NCBI GenBank assembly: GCA_023410675.1
Contig: JAEYPM010000022.1
Location: forward strand, 10,380 to 74,379
Length of the DNA stretch: 64,000 bases
From: Bacillota bacterium
GTDB lineage: Bacteria; Bacillota; Clostridia; Lachnospirales; Cellulosilyticaceae
Direction of reading: 5' to 3'
A program made the position numbers and the translations under genes. This document shows positions 1-8,612 of the stretch, piece by piece (the first letter of the stretch is position 1; every line of letters starts with the position of its first letter). The notes below the pieces were generated by a model. It was given only the letters and a program-made list of their open reading frames with translations, was not told where the DNA came from and made no database searches.

Positions 1-841
1 TTTTTACACACTCTTTTAGTGGTAAACCTTCCAGCCTTCCGCTTATAACCCCCACTGCAAAACCATCACCTGCACCTACTGTATCTACTACTTTTTCCAC
101 CTTAAAGCCTTCTACAGTATATGTTTCACCTTCTGTTTGAACATAAGCCCCCTTTGCTCCCAGCTTAATAATAACTGTTTTAACTCCTAAATTTTGATAA
201 AATGTAGCAATTCCTTTAGGTTCTTTACTTCCTGTCAATATAAGCCCTTCTTCTATTCCTGGGAGTATTAGGTCGCACTTAGATGCAAGATGATTTATTG
301 TTGCTATCATTATCTCCTTGCTTTCCCAAAGTGATGGTCTAAGATTTGGATCAAATGATATAAAAATATTGTTTTCTTTTGCCCTCTCTAGCAATCTATA
401 AGTTGCTTTACGGCAAGAAGTAGATAATGCTGGGGGGATGCCTGTAATATGCACATGTTTTACACCAGTAAAATCTATCTCATCAATTTCTTTTTCTGAT
501 AGCTGTGAAGCTGCTGACCCCTTTCGATAATAGGCTACCTCTGGATCTCCCTCAAGGACTTTACTTTTTAGCTGAAAGCCTGTTCGATAAACTGAATCAA
601 AAGTAGCAAACTCTGTTCCTATTCCTTCCTTCTGCAAAAACTTTTCGATATAATGTCCTAACGGATCATCACCTAGCCGAGTAATATAAGTTGCTTTATG
701 TTTTAGCCGCGTGAGGCCTATACATACATTGACTTCTGCTCCTGCTAAAGATCTTGTAAAGTGCTCCACTTCTTCAAGTCTTCCAACTGTATCTGCAACA
801 AACATACCCATAGGTTCACCAAATAATATGACCTCGTACAT
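1..841 (-). CDS. kdgK: 2-keto-3-deoxygluconate kinase (PfkB family), C-terminus cut by window edge
   Basis: Predicted cytoplasmic sugar kinase that phosphorylates 2-keto-3-deoxygluconate to KDPG. The frame is open from the ATG at 841 to the left edge, about 280 residues. It shows the PfkB pattern: N-terminal GEPMGMFVAD, the substrate-side segment with GAEVNV, and near the end the anion-hole/catalytic signature DTVGAGDGFAVG with its catalytic Asp. It is the last visible gene of a minus-strand operon whose first gene is KDPG aldolase, which makes KDG a better substrate guess than fructose or ribose. The PfkB family is certain; the exact sugar is inferred from context. Confidence 0.88.
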   Translation of the reverse strand, partial: MYEVILFGEPMGMFVADTVGRLEEVEHFTRSLAGAEVNVCIGLTRLKHKATYITRLGDDPLGHYIEKFLQKEGIGTEFATFDSVYRTGFQLKSKVLEGDPEVAYYRKGSAASQLSEKEIDEIDFTGVKHVHITGIPPALSTSCRKATYRLLERAKENNIFISFDPNLRPSLWESKEIMIATINHLASKCDLILPGIEEGLILTGSKEPKGIATFYQNLGVKTVIIKLGAKGAYVQTEGETYTVEGFKVEKVVDTVGAGDGFAVGVISGRLEGLPLKECVK

Positions 842-895
842 TTTTTATCTCCTCTTTTATCCAATATTTAATCTATCCACAATCACCTACATAAT

Positions 896-1600
896 TTACT
901 TAAAATCAAGCATTTTATCCACAATTGCCTGTGTTTTATCATAATTATGTGGATAAATCATAACGATATCCAGCAAATAGGGATTGTAAGGGAGCTGCAA
1001 TAATTCTTTCGCAAATGCCATAGCAGCTATTTCACTTAGTGCAATAAGCCTTGATTGATACTCAATAAACCCTAGTTTCCATAGCATAACTTTTTTGGTC
1101 TTTGTATAAATAGCTTTATCATGTTCCTCTAAGAAATGATACAGTTCGTGAGCTACAAGTATGGACTCTATGTCTATAAACCCTAGTATTTTATTAATCT
1201 CCATATCTTCTATAAACTTTTGTGTTTTCTCTACATTTCCTAAATAAATCGTTACTTGATTAGGATACTGATATTTCGCAAAAACTATATAATTGTCACA
1301 TCCTTCGCCATGATTATGGGATATATTAATATTTAATTTTTTTGCATAGTGGAAAATACCTCTGTCTCCATAAAGGCTTAAAAGCTTTTTGGCTTCTTGT
1401 ATGCCACATGCATTTGCTTCTAATATCATCTGCTGTTTTTCTTCTTTAGAGGGCTTGTGTCCTAAGGGATCTTTTGAAAAAGCATAGTTTCCCCACTTTA
1501 TATCATCTAATTCAATGAGTTTTAATATATTATCTCTTATATTGTTTTTTATCATATTATCTCTTATATTGTCTTTTGTCATATAACTTCCTGTTATCAT
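896..1600 (-). CDS. zincin-like protein with HELYH motif, unknown function
   Basis: I do not recognise a named family. The protein (234 residues) has VAHELYHFLEE around residue 150, an HExxH zinc-protease motif, followed about 40 residues later by SEIAAMAFAKELL, which resembles the third-ligand E..A..FA helix of ImmA/IrrE-type (M78) gluzincins. No signal peptide is seen, so it should be cytoplasmic. Its ATG overlaps the TGA of the upstream hydantoinase-type gene (ATGA), implying translational coupling; a second ATG at 1582 has a better Shine-Dalgarno (AGGAAG). The N-terminus is encoded by a 27-bp tandem duplication. A peptidase inside a sugar-acid operon is unexpected; it could act on the adjacent enzyme or transporter. 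Confidence 0.6.
   Translation of the reverse strand: MITGSYMTKDNIRDNMIKNNIRDNILKLIELDDIKWGNYAFSKDPLGHKPSKEEKQQMILEANACGIQEAKKLLSLYGDRGIFHYAKKLNINISHNHGEGCDNYIVFAKYQYPNQVTIYLGNVEKTQKFIEDMEINKILGFIDIESILVAHELYHFLEEHDKAIYTKTKKVMLWKLGFIEYQSRLIALSEIAAMAFAKELLQLPYNPYLLDIVMIYPHNYDKTQAIVDKMLDFK
1529..1582. repeat. 27-bp tandem direct repeat, two copies
   Basis: Positions 1529-1555 and 1556-1582 are near-identical 27-bp units. They lie in the 5' end of the zincin-like gene and encode a repeated DNIRDN-type peptide, so the N-terminus probably grew by duplication and is dispensable. Confidence 0.85.
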
Positions 1601-3729
1601 ATGTCATTTCTAGCCCCAACAACAATAACTTCTTCATTTTCTTCAAGCAAACTAACCTCCGTATCTACAACCATCTGCAGTTGTTCTAGGTCCATCATTC
1701 CTGCATAGTCCAGCACTTTACCCCCAATGCATAGATAAATATCTGGCGTAAGCCTGATATCACTTTTAAATACAGAGAGGTTTTCCCATATTTTTTCAAT
1801 ATCAGAAGGGGCTTCTTTGGCAGTGCTCTTTTTGGCATCACCATCTCCTCTTTGTACTCTAATAAATCCTTTTTTATCAACGATTCGAATTTGCTTGCCT
1901 GTGCCCTTTTTGCTGGGGGATGCAAAAACATAAAAAACATTGTTCTTGCATAGAAGTTTCGTACTTTCTGCTGATACGCCCATTGATTTCGCTGCTATCT
2001 GACTCGCTTCTTCCTCACTGCATGCTTTAAGCAAATCAGTTGTTTGAACCTCTGTAGATCCTAATGCAATGGCAGTCACTCTTGACGTTTGGGCATCGAT
2101 TTCTATCTGAACTTCAATGGAATCAGGAACCGCTCCATTGGCAATAGCAAGATCTGCTGCTTCTTTTTTGATCTGAGCAATATCTTGTTTTGAAGGATTT
2201 GGAATCGTACGTTCTACAACATCCCTAACGAGTGCAAGAGCTACACCTATTGAAGAAATAACTTCTGCGTTTTCAGGAATGCTATATTCGAGCTGCATAT
2301 GATTTGCTGTATAAGGAAGTAGTGCTGCAGCTCCTCCCCCAACCCCAACTAATGAAATTTGATCTTTCTCAAGCTTATATTTTTCTGCGAGCATTTCTAT
2401 AACTGGCTTAATCTTTTCAAAGGCTTTTGCTAATATCGATTCTGCCACTTGTTCTACTGTCATATTCATAAGTTCTGCAAGTGGCTGCATAGCTTTTCTT
2501 GCTGCATTTGGATTACCATAGGAATAGTGTTCGGGTGTAACAATTCCTAGTACGTTTGCAGCACAACTGTTGGTAATCGTGACCCTTTTTCCATTTTTTA
2601 ATTTAATAGCTACATAATCGGCAGGATCTCCCTCTTTTGGCGAAAAGAATTCTACTTCTGGGTCTTCAATTTCAGCTTCATCTGTGTAGACTGAATAAGG
2701 CATACCTGCTATATGAGCACTTCTAGGACCTACATCTTTTATTCCTTCTTTTGAAGCACGTATCATACTTCCTCCGGCAATACCAAGAACACGTACATCT
2801 AGAGAGTTAATATAAGTTGGATGTCCGCCAACAATGGAATAGTCTACAGCTGGGCGTCCATTTTTGATGACCCCTATATTCGTACTTGTACCACCTACTT
2901 CAAAATAAACACCATTGGAAGCTCTTAGATACATAAGAGCTCCAACTACACTTGCCGCAGGACCTGAAAGCATGGTAAGAACGGGTCTCTTTTTCATTTC
3001 TCCTACATCCATAACACCACCGTCCCCCCTCATAATCATAAGGGGGACTTTGATACCTGCTTGCCTTACACTTTTCTCGGTACTATTGGCTGTATCAAGC
3101 ATCTTTGGGAGGATACTGGCATTTATAGCTGCTGTTCTGGTTCTTCTTGTAAGCCCATAAAGTTTACTAATCTCAGAAGCTACAGATACTAAAATTCCAT
3201 GAGTATCTGCCACTTTCTGAATTTGCTGTTCTTCTGTATGGTCATCCACACCAAAGGCTTTTGATGCCACAATAACACCTGCTCCTTTTTCTTGAAGACC
3301 TTTTATCGTTTGATCGACACTTTGCTCGTTAAAGCTTTTAATGGGTAAATAATCATGATGGATTTTTATGATTCTTCCTGTCCCTAAATCTATATCATCA
3401 ATCTTACTTTGCCTTTTTGCTAACCATCCTTCTAGGCCACCTTTACCTGTTGCTAATATCCCTACTTCTGCAACGTCACCTTCCAGAAGTGCATTGGTGG
3501 CTTGTGTTGTACTGTGGGCAATAAAAATAACTTCTTCAGGAGCAATATTGTTGGCTGTTAAACATAACTTAAATGCCTCAATAACTCCTGCAGCAACCCC
3601 CATTGGATGATCATGGGTAGTCATCACAGAGCCTTTTCCTATTAGCTCATGTGTTTCATTATCTATTGCAACTGCTTTTGTGTGTGTACCACCAACATCA
3701 ATACCCACACGAATTGCACGTTTATTCAT
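1597..3729 (-). CDS. hydantoinase/oxoprolinase family protein (HyuA-like)
   Basis: A 710-residue member of the ATP-dependent hydantoinase/5-oxoprolinase A family, an actin-like ATPase fold. Visible motifs are the N-terminal phosphate-binding GIDVGGTHTKAVAID, the HSTTQATNALL segment, the RTRTAAINASILP helix, GDGGVM and the LSGPAASVVGA and GGTSTNIG loops. Residues about 550-710 are an extra C-terminal extension. No HyuB partner lies beside it, although classical hydantoinases and acetone/acetophenone carboxylases need one. Its neighbours are a transporter, a TIM-barrel isomerase and KDPG/KDG enzymes, so it may open or activate an acid, lactone or lactam substrate feeding 2-keto-3-deoxy acids. 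The substrate is unknown. Confidence 0.85.
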   Translation of the reverse strand: MNKRAIRVGIDVGGTHTKAVAIDNETHELIGKGSVMTTHDHPMGVAAGVIEAFKLCLTANNIAPEEVIFIAHSTTQATNALLEGDVAEVGILATGKGGLEGWLAKRQSKIDDIDLGTGRIIKIHHDYLPIKSFNEQSVDQTIKGLQEKGAGVIVASKAFGVDDHTEEQQIQKVADTHGILVSVASEISKLYGLTRRTRTAAINASILPKMLDTANSTEKSVRQAGIKVPLMIMRGDGGVMDVGEMKKRPVLTMLSGPAASVVGALMYLRASNGVYFEVGGTSTNIGVIKNGRPAVDYSIVGGHPTYINSLDVRVLGIAGGSMIRASKEGIKDVGPRSAHIAGMPYSVYTDEAEIEDPEVEFFSPKEGDPADYVAIKLKNGKRVTITNSCAANVLGIVTPEHYSYGNPNAARKAMQPLAELMNMTVEQVAESILAKAFEKIKPVIEMLAEKYKLEKDQISLVGVGGGAAALLPYTANHMQLEYSIPENAEVISSIGVALALVRDVVERTIPNPSKQDIAQIKKEAADLAIANGAVPDSIEVQIEIDAQTSRVTAIALGSTEVQTTDLLKACSEEEASQIAAKSMGVSAESTKLLCKNNVFYVFASPSKKGTGKQIRIVDKKGFIRVQRGDGDAKKSTAKEAPSDIEKIWENLSVFKSDIRLTPDIYLCIGGKVLDYAGMMDLEQLQMVVDTEVSLLEENEEVIVVGARNDI

Positions 3730-3778
3730 TGTTTAGCCTCCTACCTTGCGATTGCTTTGCTATTTTAAATCTTGCTAT

Positions 3779-5077
3779 CTAAGCACCGTAATAGATATAA
3801 ACTAATGCGATATTAATGGCACTAATTAGCCAACCCCATACAACACCTGATGTCAAGAATTCTTTTGTCGTGCTTTTTGAATAGTTAATCGCCCATAGGT
3901 TCCAAGACTGTGTCGGACAGCATGAAATATTCATGGTGATGGTTGGAATATAAATCAGTGGCATTAAAAAAGATGCTGAAAAAGTGCCTATTCCATTTAA
4001 TATTCCTAAAGTCGCAGAGCCTGCACCAAAAACTGTAAGTGGTCCTCTAAAAAGTCCAAGGGGCACGATGATCGCAAATAAAATACAAAGTAGCAAAGTA
4101 CTCTTTGGCATAATTCCGCCAAGTATTCTTTGAAAAAATACTGCATCTAGACCAGATACCACATTGAACATGGGCAAAATAAATAAAAATCCAAGTAAGG
4201 ATGCTACGTCAATAACACCATCATAAAATGTTTTGGTTACAATGCGTTCACAGTCTTTATAACTTTTTATTTTACCTGTCACAAACAGAGCATAGAAAGC
4301 AGCTACAATGAATGCAGGAATAGGTTCCCACTTAAAAAGAATCGCTAAAATAACTGGAATGATTGGCGTAATCAAAGCATACCAAGGAGCTTGCCCTTCA
4401 GCCTCAATGGTTCCTGTACTTCCTACACTTGCTGCCCATGCATGAGAAACCTTCGTTTTCCTAAGTCTAACAGCTATCATGATAAATATAACAACAAGCT
4501 GAACAATCATAGCTGAAAAACCAAATTTCAAGTAGTTATTATCATAAGGAAATCCTTCAAAGAAGCCTTGCATCTGCTTAAAGAGCACTAAATTGACATA
4601 CATACCAGAACCAACGGACATAAGGTAAGATGAAACAGCTAGGGATTTTGGTACGCCTAATGATAGTAAAATAGGAAGAACGATAACACCTATAGCAACT
4701 ACTGCCCCTGCCCCAAATGTGCTTGTAAAAATAAGACCTGTCACAAGGCAAAGTAGTGATGTGGTTACCATTGGCTTATCACCACCTAGTTCTACTGTCT
4801 TACGAATTATAGTTGAAGCGACACCTGTTTTAATGAGTACTTGTCCAAACCAACTACCAAAGATAACAACTACAGCTGTTTTACCCCAGCTTTCAGGCCC
4901 TCCTTGAAATACTTTGGTCTGTGCGTCTTGCCATGTGATCACCCCGCCTATCATACCTAATGCTACCCATAAAATTGCCATTACTAAGAAGCCGATCATA
5001 AGATTTCCGCCTCTTACTGCATAAATAGTAAATCCAATAAAGCTAAGTAATAAAATAATACCTATTAAAACTTCCAT
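3779..5077 (-). CDS. GntP/citrate-type anion transporter
   Basis: A 432-residue integral membrane protein with about 11-12 hydrophobic segments in two similar halves, matching the ion-transporter superfamily that includes GntP gluconate and citrate permeases. Typical glycine-rich helix breaks are seen (TSTFGAGAVVAIGVIVLP near residue 115 and FRGPLTVFGAGSA near 345). It sits between the isomerase and the hydantoinase-type gene in one minus-strand operon, so it probably imports the organic acid that the operon degrades. The family is fairly clear; the substrate is not readable from sequence. Confidence 0.78.
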   Translation of the reverse strand: MEVLIGIILLLSFIGFTIYAVRGGNLMIGFLVMAILWVALGMIGGVITWQDAQTKVFQGGPESWGKTAVVVIFGSWFGQVLIKTGVASTIIRKTVELGGDKPMVTTSLLCLVTGLIFTSTFGAGAVVAIGVIVLPILLSLGVPKSLAVSSYLMSVGSGMYVNLVLFKQMQGFFEGFPYDNNYLKFGFSAMIVQLVVIFIMIAVRLRKTKVSHAWAASVGSTGTIEAEGQAPWYALITPIIPVILAILFKWEPIPAFIVAAFYALFVTGKIKSYKDCERIVTKTFYDGVIDVASLLGFLFILPMFNVVSGLDAVFFQRILGGIMPKSTLLLCILFAIIVPLGLFRGPLTVFGAGSATLGILNGIGTFSASFLMPLIYIPTITMNISCCPTQSWNLWAINYSKSTTKEFLTSGVVWGWLISAINIALVYIYYGA

Positions 5078-5147
5078 TATATTTCCTCCTTTGTATATTT
5101 ATCTCATCTTAAAAATAAATTATATCCTTTAAAATGAGTATAGAGAT

Positions 5148-5906
5148 TCACATTTTATAAACTAAATTTAGCTTATCAAGTTCCATCTTTAACTGTGTCA
5201 CAGCTTCTTGCCCACAAGGATATTCTAGTGCAATAGGAATGTCCTTTCTTAAAATCTTGAGAATACTTTGGTAATCTATATCTCCTTCTCCAAGTAAAAC
5301 AGCTCTTGGCGGATTGCCTTTTTCTACATCTTTTAGGTGAATATATGTTACATACTCTTTTAGACTTAAAGCATTGTCCATAGGATCTTCTTCTTGCCAC
5401 AGCCAGTTGCCTATATCAAATGTGACGCCTATTTTGCCTCCAGCATTTTGATAGGAAGTAATAAATTCTTTTATCTTATAGATTGTGCCATTTTCTTTTG
5501 TTTGGTCATTTTCTACTCTTAGATTAATTTTATAGGTGTCACATAGCTTACTCAGCTCTAAAACATCCTTTTTATTAACTGCTCCATAATCACCAATATT
5601 CATTTTTATATTATTGCAGCCCATACGCTCTGCCTCTTTAAAGTATCCTTCTATTTTTTCAAGCTGTATGGTTTGATCCTCATAAAGATTTTCGGGTACA
5701 GAGTAGAATAAAGTCATTTGATACTTTTTTGATGCTTCTTTAATTGCCTCTAGTTCTTTCTCAAAATCCTTGATAAATTCTCTCCTCACCTCTATATTTC
5801 TTATGCCTAGGTCATAAATATCTTTGAAAAGGCAAGCTTGCTTTACGCCTTCTTTCATTTGTTCTAAAAACACTAAAGTATTAATGACGAGTAAGTTTTT
5901 ATTCAT
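5148..5906 (-). CDS. sugar phosphate isomerase/epimerase-like TIM-barrel protein
   Basis: A 252-residue protein of the xylose-isomerase-like TIM-barrel (AP endonuclease 2) superfamily. Metal-ligand positions expected of the family are visible: LRVENDQT near residue 130, TFDIGNWLW near 164, YIHLKDVEKG near 190 and a final ALEYPCG near 230. Members isomerise or epimerise sugars and related acids or act as dehydratases. It starts 14 bases after the aldolase stop, so the two are co-transcribed. It probably converts an imported acid into a form usable by the KDG branch; the reaction cannot be named. Confidence 0.8.
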   Translation of the reverse strand: MNKNLLVINTLVFLEQMKEGVKQACLFKDIYDLGIRNIEVRREFIKDFEKELEAIKEASKKYQMTLFYSVPENLYEDQTIQLEKIEGYFKEAERMGCNNIKMNIGDYGAVNKKDVLELSKLCDTYKINLRVENDQTKENGTIYKIKEFITSYQNAGGKIGVTFDIGNWLWQEEDPMDNALSLKEYVTYIHLKDVEKGNPPRAVLLGEGDIDYQSILKILRKDIPIALEYPCGQEAVTQLKMELDKLNLVYKM

Positions 5907-5919
5907 ACAAATCCCTCCG

Positions 5920-6540
5920 CTATGCTTTTGCCTTAATTAACTTGGTGCATCTATTTTTTAATTCATCTAAATTTGAAGCACTAATTCCTTTAGTCAGATA
6001 TCCCCCGATACCTACTGCATATGCTCCATACGCGAACCAATCTTTTATGTTGGTGTCATCCACACCTCCAGTAGGCATGAGTTCTATAAAAGGCATAGGT
6101 GCTTTGATTGCTTTGATCATCGCTTTCGGAATACAATCTCCAGGGAAAAGCTTTACGATATCTGAACCGAGCTGATATGCTCTGAGTGCTTCTGTAGGCG
6201 TTGCTCCTCCCAAAGAGCAAAATACATCTTTTTCTTTACAATACTCAGCTACCTCTTTCAACACACAAGGTGCTACAATAAAATCAGCCCCATATTCATA
6301 AGCAAGCTGAGCCTGCTCTTTATTTAACACCGTACCTGCTCCTATTAGAACCTCTGGAAGTTCCTTTTTTAGCTCCTGAATAAGCGTATGTGCATTATTT
6401 ACAGAAAAAGTTACCTCAAGTGCATCTATACCAGCCTCTTTAATCGTATAACAAACACGTTTTGCAAGCTCTTGGTCTTCATTTCTAATAACTGCAATCA
6501 GTTTACCTTTTATCTTTTGCTTTACTTCTTGTTTCGTCAT
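5920..6540 (-). CDS. eda: KDPG/KHG aldolase
   Basis: Bifunctional 4-hydroxy-2-oxoglutarate/2-dehydro-3-deoxyphosphogluconate aldolase that splits KDPG into pyruvate and glyceraldehyde-3-phosphate. The 206-residue length is standard for this class I trimeric aldolase. The catalytic residues are visible: Glu42 in LEVTFSV, the GAGTVL phosphate-side loop near 68, the Schiff-base Lys130 in SDIVKLFPGD and the MPTGGV loop near 157. The ATG is preceded by AAGGAG. First gene of the operon; a 9-bp-arm dyad lies 13 bases upstream. With the KDG kinase at the far end, it makes a complete KDG to pyruvate plus GAP step. Confidence 0.93.
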   Translation of the reverse strand: MTKQEVKQKIKGKLIAVIRNEDQELAKRVCYTIKEAGIDALEVTFSVNNAHTLIQELKKELPEVLIGAGTVLNKEQAQLAYEYGADFIVAPCVLKEVAEYCKEKDVFCSLGGATPTEALRAYQLGSDIVKLFPGDCIPKAMIKAIKAPMPFIELMPTGGVDDTNIKDWFAYGAYAVGIGGYLTKGISASNLDELKNRCTKLIKAKA

Positions 6541-6552
6541 AATCTCCTTGCA

Positions 6553-6577
6553 TGATGTATTGATAACTAATACATCA
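6553..6577 (-). promoter_or_regulatory. dyad (candidate operator) and mini-ORF before the KDPG aldolase operon
   Basis: Perfect 9-bp arms (TGATGTATT and AATACATCA) separated by 7 bp lie between a strong AAAGGAGG site (about 6587-6594) and the aldolase's own ribosome binding site. On the minus strand the first site would drive only ATG TAT TAG. The dyad could be the operator of a sugar-acid repressor not in this window, or a leader hairpin affecting translation. Confidence 0.5.
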
Positions 6578-6762
6578 ATGCTTTCCTCCTTTGTTGATCG
6601 CCTACTGTGGCACTAATCATTTGTGGCTGTTAATCTTCTATATTACTTGTAAGTTTTGCATTTTGTGTATTTTTTATACCAACAAATTCCGTAATTCAAT
6701 GAATGCACAGAGTTGACTTAATGTTCAGAAGGCAAATTCTATATAAAGCAATGTTTAATAAA

Positions 6763-6801
6763 AATAGCACCACTGCTTAATTTATAAGCAGTAGTGCTAT
6801 T
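6763..6801 (-). terminator. rho-independent terminator
   Basis: Stem of 17 bp with one mismatch (6763-6779 with 6785-6801) and a 5-base loop, flanked by T-runs on both strands. It follows the alpha/beta hydrolase gene on the minus strand. Confidence 0.85.
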
Positions 6802-6931
6802 TTTTATTATGTATTATAGTATTTAATATATTATAGTTATTCATAAACTCACTAGAAATAAGTATCGTAGTCCTTAATAGGCATTATAATTATTTATATG
6901 ATAGTTATTCATTCATATTGCAATACTTAAT

Positions 6932-6969
6932 AATCATTGTAATTCTTAATAATCATTGTAATTCTTAAT
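6932..6969. repeat. 19-bp tandem direct repeat, two copies
   Basis: Positions 6932-6950 and 6951-6969 are identical 19-mers that include the stop codon region of the hydrolase, so the duplication has altered its last codons. Related fragments continue to about 6830. Confidence 0.8.
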
Positions 6970-7767
6970 AAATTCTAGTAATAGTTCATTCGTCTTTTCT
7001 GGATTATCCTGATTGGCGTTATGTCCTGCATTCTCAATCATATAGACTTTGCACTTCTTATTTCTTTTTTGAAACTTAGGTGCTGATTTTTTTACACCTA
7101 GCAAATACTCCCTCTTCCCACAAAGAATAAGTAAGGGTTTATTTATATGGTAACTAGAATCTTCCTGCAAACACGTCATGGCTTCTAAAAAAACTTTTAA
7201 TAATAGTTCTTTCCCCATGTTATAGTAATGTTTCGCAATATATATTCTCGTTTCTGGTTTTACGCCGCCCAGATAAGAAGCTATAGAAATAAACTTTTCC
7301 CAAGGACACCATTTTAATAGATAAGGTGTTATTCTAAATAAATATTTGTCTTTGTTTGTTAATACTCTCATGGGATTCATACATCCTATAAGTACTAGCC
7401 CCTTAACATTTTCAGGGTAAAAATATAAAAAGAGCTGGGCTACGTTACCACCCATTGAGTGTCCTACAAAAATAGCATCTTTGATTTTTTCATTCTTCAT
7501 CATAATCAGTAAATCTTCAAGCATTAAATGAATAGAAAAATCATCTCCCATTGGAACAGATAACCCATGTCCTCTTGCATCCGAGCAAAGAATATTATAT
7601 GTATCTGGTATGACTTCTAGCTGCTTTTGGAACATTTCATGATCATACCCTGCTCCATGTAAAAAAATAATCCATTCATTATTACATTCTTTTTCTTTTG
7701 CCCTGTAAACCCAATAATGAAGCCCACAACCCTTATTAACTATTTTCTTTTCTTCGGAAACTCTCAT
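6946..7767 (-). CDS. alpha/beta hydrolase
   Basis: A 273-residue serine hydrolase with the complete fold pattern: the oxyanion-side HGAGYD near residue 37, SDARGHGLS near 62, the nucleophile elbow GHSMGG with Ser104, and a C-terminal ENAGHN with the catalytic His. There is no signal peptide, so it is cytoplasmic. The longest ORF starts at a TTG at 7782, but AGGGGGG lies inside that extension, 5 bases before the ATG at 7767, which is therefore the start used. It is likely an esterase or lipase of unknown substrate, transcribed alone and ended by the terminator at 6763-6801. Confidence 0.88.
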   Translation of the reverse strand: MRVSEEKKIVNKGCGLHYWVYRAKEKECNNEWIIFLHGAGYDHEMFQKQLEVIPDTYNILCSDARGHGLSVPMGDDFSIHLMLEDLLIMMKNEKIKDAIFVGHSMGGNVAQLFLYFYPENVKGLVLIGCMNPMRVLTNKDKYLFRITPYLLKWCPWEKFISIASYLGGVKPETRIYIAKHYYNMGKELLLKVFLEAMTCLQEDSSYHINKPLLILCGKREYLLGVKKSAPKFQKRNKKCKVYMIENAGHNANQDNPEKTNELLLEFIKNYNDY

Positions 7768-7783
7768 AACTGCCCCCCTCAAA

Positions 7784-8000
7784 TTATGATTTTTGATTAT
7801 CTTTTTGTTTTCTTTTTTCCCTCTTAGACGTCTTATCTGTATCTGTAGTTAATCTTACTATGCATATAGCAGCAAATAAAAAGCTGGAAATAGTACTCCC
7901 AAAACCCAAAGATATATAGGTTGTTCTATTATTATATGCTTCGTTCGTAAATTATCTTCCTTAATGTCTCTTGGATAAAGATCTCATTATTTAGCTCCAT
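7784..8000 (-). pseudogene. small broken membrane-protein ORF
   Basis: An ATG at 8000 opens a 22-codon frame ending in TAA; a second frame continues through a hydrophobic stretch (SSFLFAAICIV) to a Lys-rich tail and stops at 7784. A one-base shift would join them into one short membrane protein. No strong ribosome binding site precedes it. The region sits downstream of a duplicated promoter/hairpin unit, so it may be a decayed gene. The remaining DNA to 8310 holds only that unit and no convincing gene. Confidence 0.35.
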
Positions 8001-8140
8001 TATAAAACTATTATCCATATTTTCTCATATTTATTAGATTCTGTTTTTATGATCTTATCCAAAATATCACATTTTTTATTCCATTATATCGATAATATTC
8101 TAATTATAACATAGTCATTAAGTAACTTTAATAGTTAATA

Positions 8141-8197
8141 AAAAAGCTCTTCTTCGTCTAGAATAGTTGATACCTCATTCTAAGCCTGGAAAGAGCT
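8141..8197 (-). terminator. hairpin of a duplicated intergenic unit
   Basis: Outer arms AGCTCTT/AAGAGCT (8145-8151, 8191-8197) and inner TAGAAT/ATTCTA (8159-8164, 8177-8182), with A-run/T-run flanks. It lies downstream of the RCC1 genes and probably ends their transcript. The hairpin and the next 60 bases are clearly similar to 9757-9871. Confidence 0.65.
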
Positions 8198-8310
8198 AAT
8201 AATAACTGCTTCTTGTAATGTAATAATAATTATGTAAAACAAATAATTTATAAGCAGAAAAACCTTCTCTATTCTGAGATGCTATGTCTTAGGATATGGC
8301 CCGATTTTTG

Positions 8311-8579
8311 CTAATCTAACCCTTTTACCTCCACAGTTTTACTACTTTCTGTTATATCGTCAACTATCTGGCCATACTCATTATCTCCCCATGCCCAGAC
8401 AGTTTTATCTTCCTTTAATGCCACTGCGTGGCTCCAGCCTGCTGCTATTTGCTTTACCTTAGGCTTTAAGACATTCTTATCCCCTGCATAGATTGTTCCT
8501 GCCATAGAAAATACTAAACTAAAAATGCTTGTATAACATAACAGTTGTTTTGCTCTTTTTTTATTGCGTCAATTAACAT
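8311..8579 (-). pseudogene. short RCC1-repeat protein with frameshift in a poly-A run
   Basis: The ATG at 8579 has an excellent site (AGGAGA) but its frame dies after 22 codons. If one A were added to the A7 run (about 8549-8555), the frame would continue through RAKQLLCYTSIFSLVFSMAG, a typical signal peptide, into the 64-residue ORF ending at 8311. That part carries one RCC1 repeat (HAVALKEDKTVWAWGDNEYGQ) like the neighbouring gene. So this is a secreted mini-RCC1 protein, either frameshifted, phase-variable by slippage, or misread in sequencing. It follows the long RCC1 gene by 33 bases. Confidence 0.7.
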
Positions 8580-8612
8580 AATCGTCTCCTATTGAAATAT
8601 CATTTAAAGATT

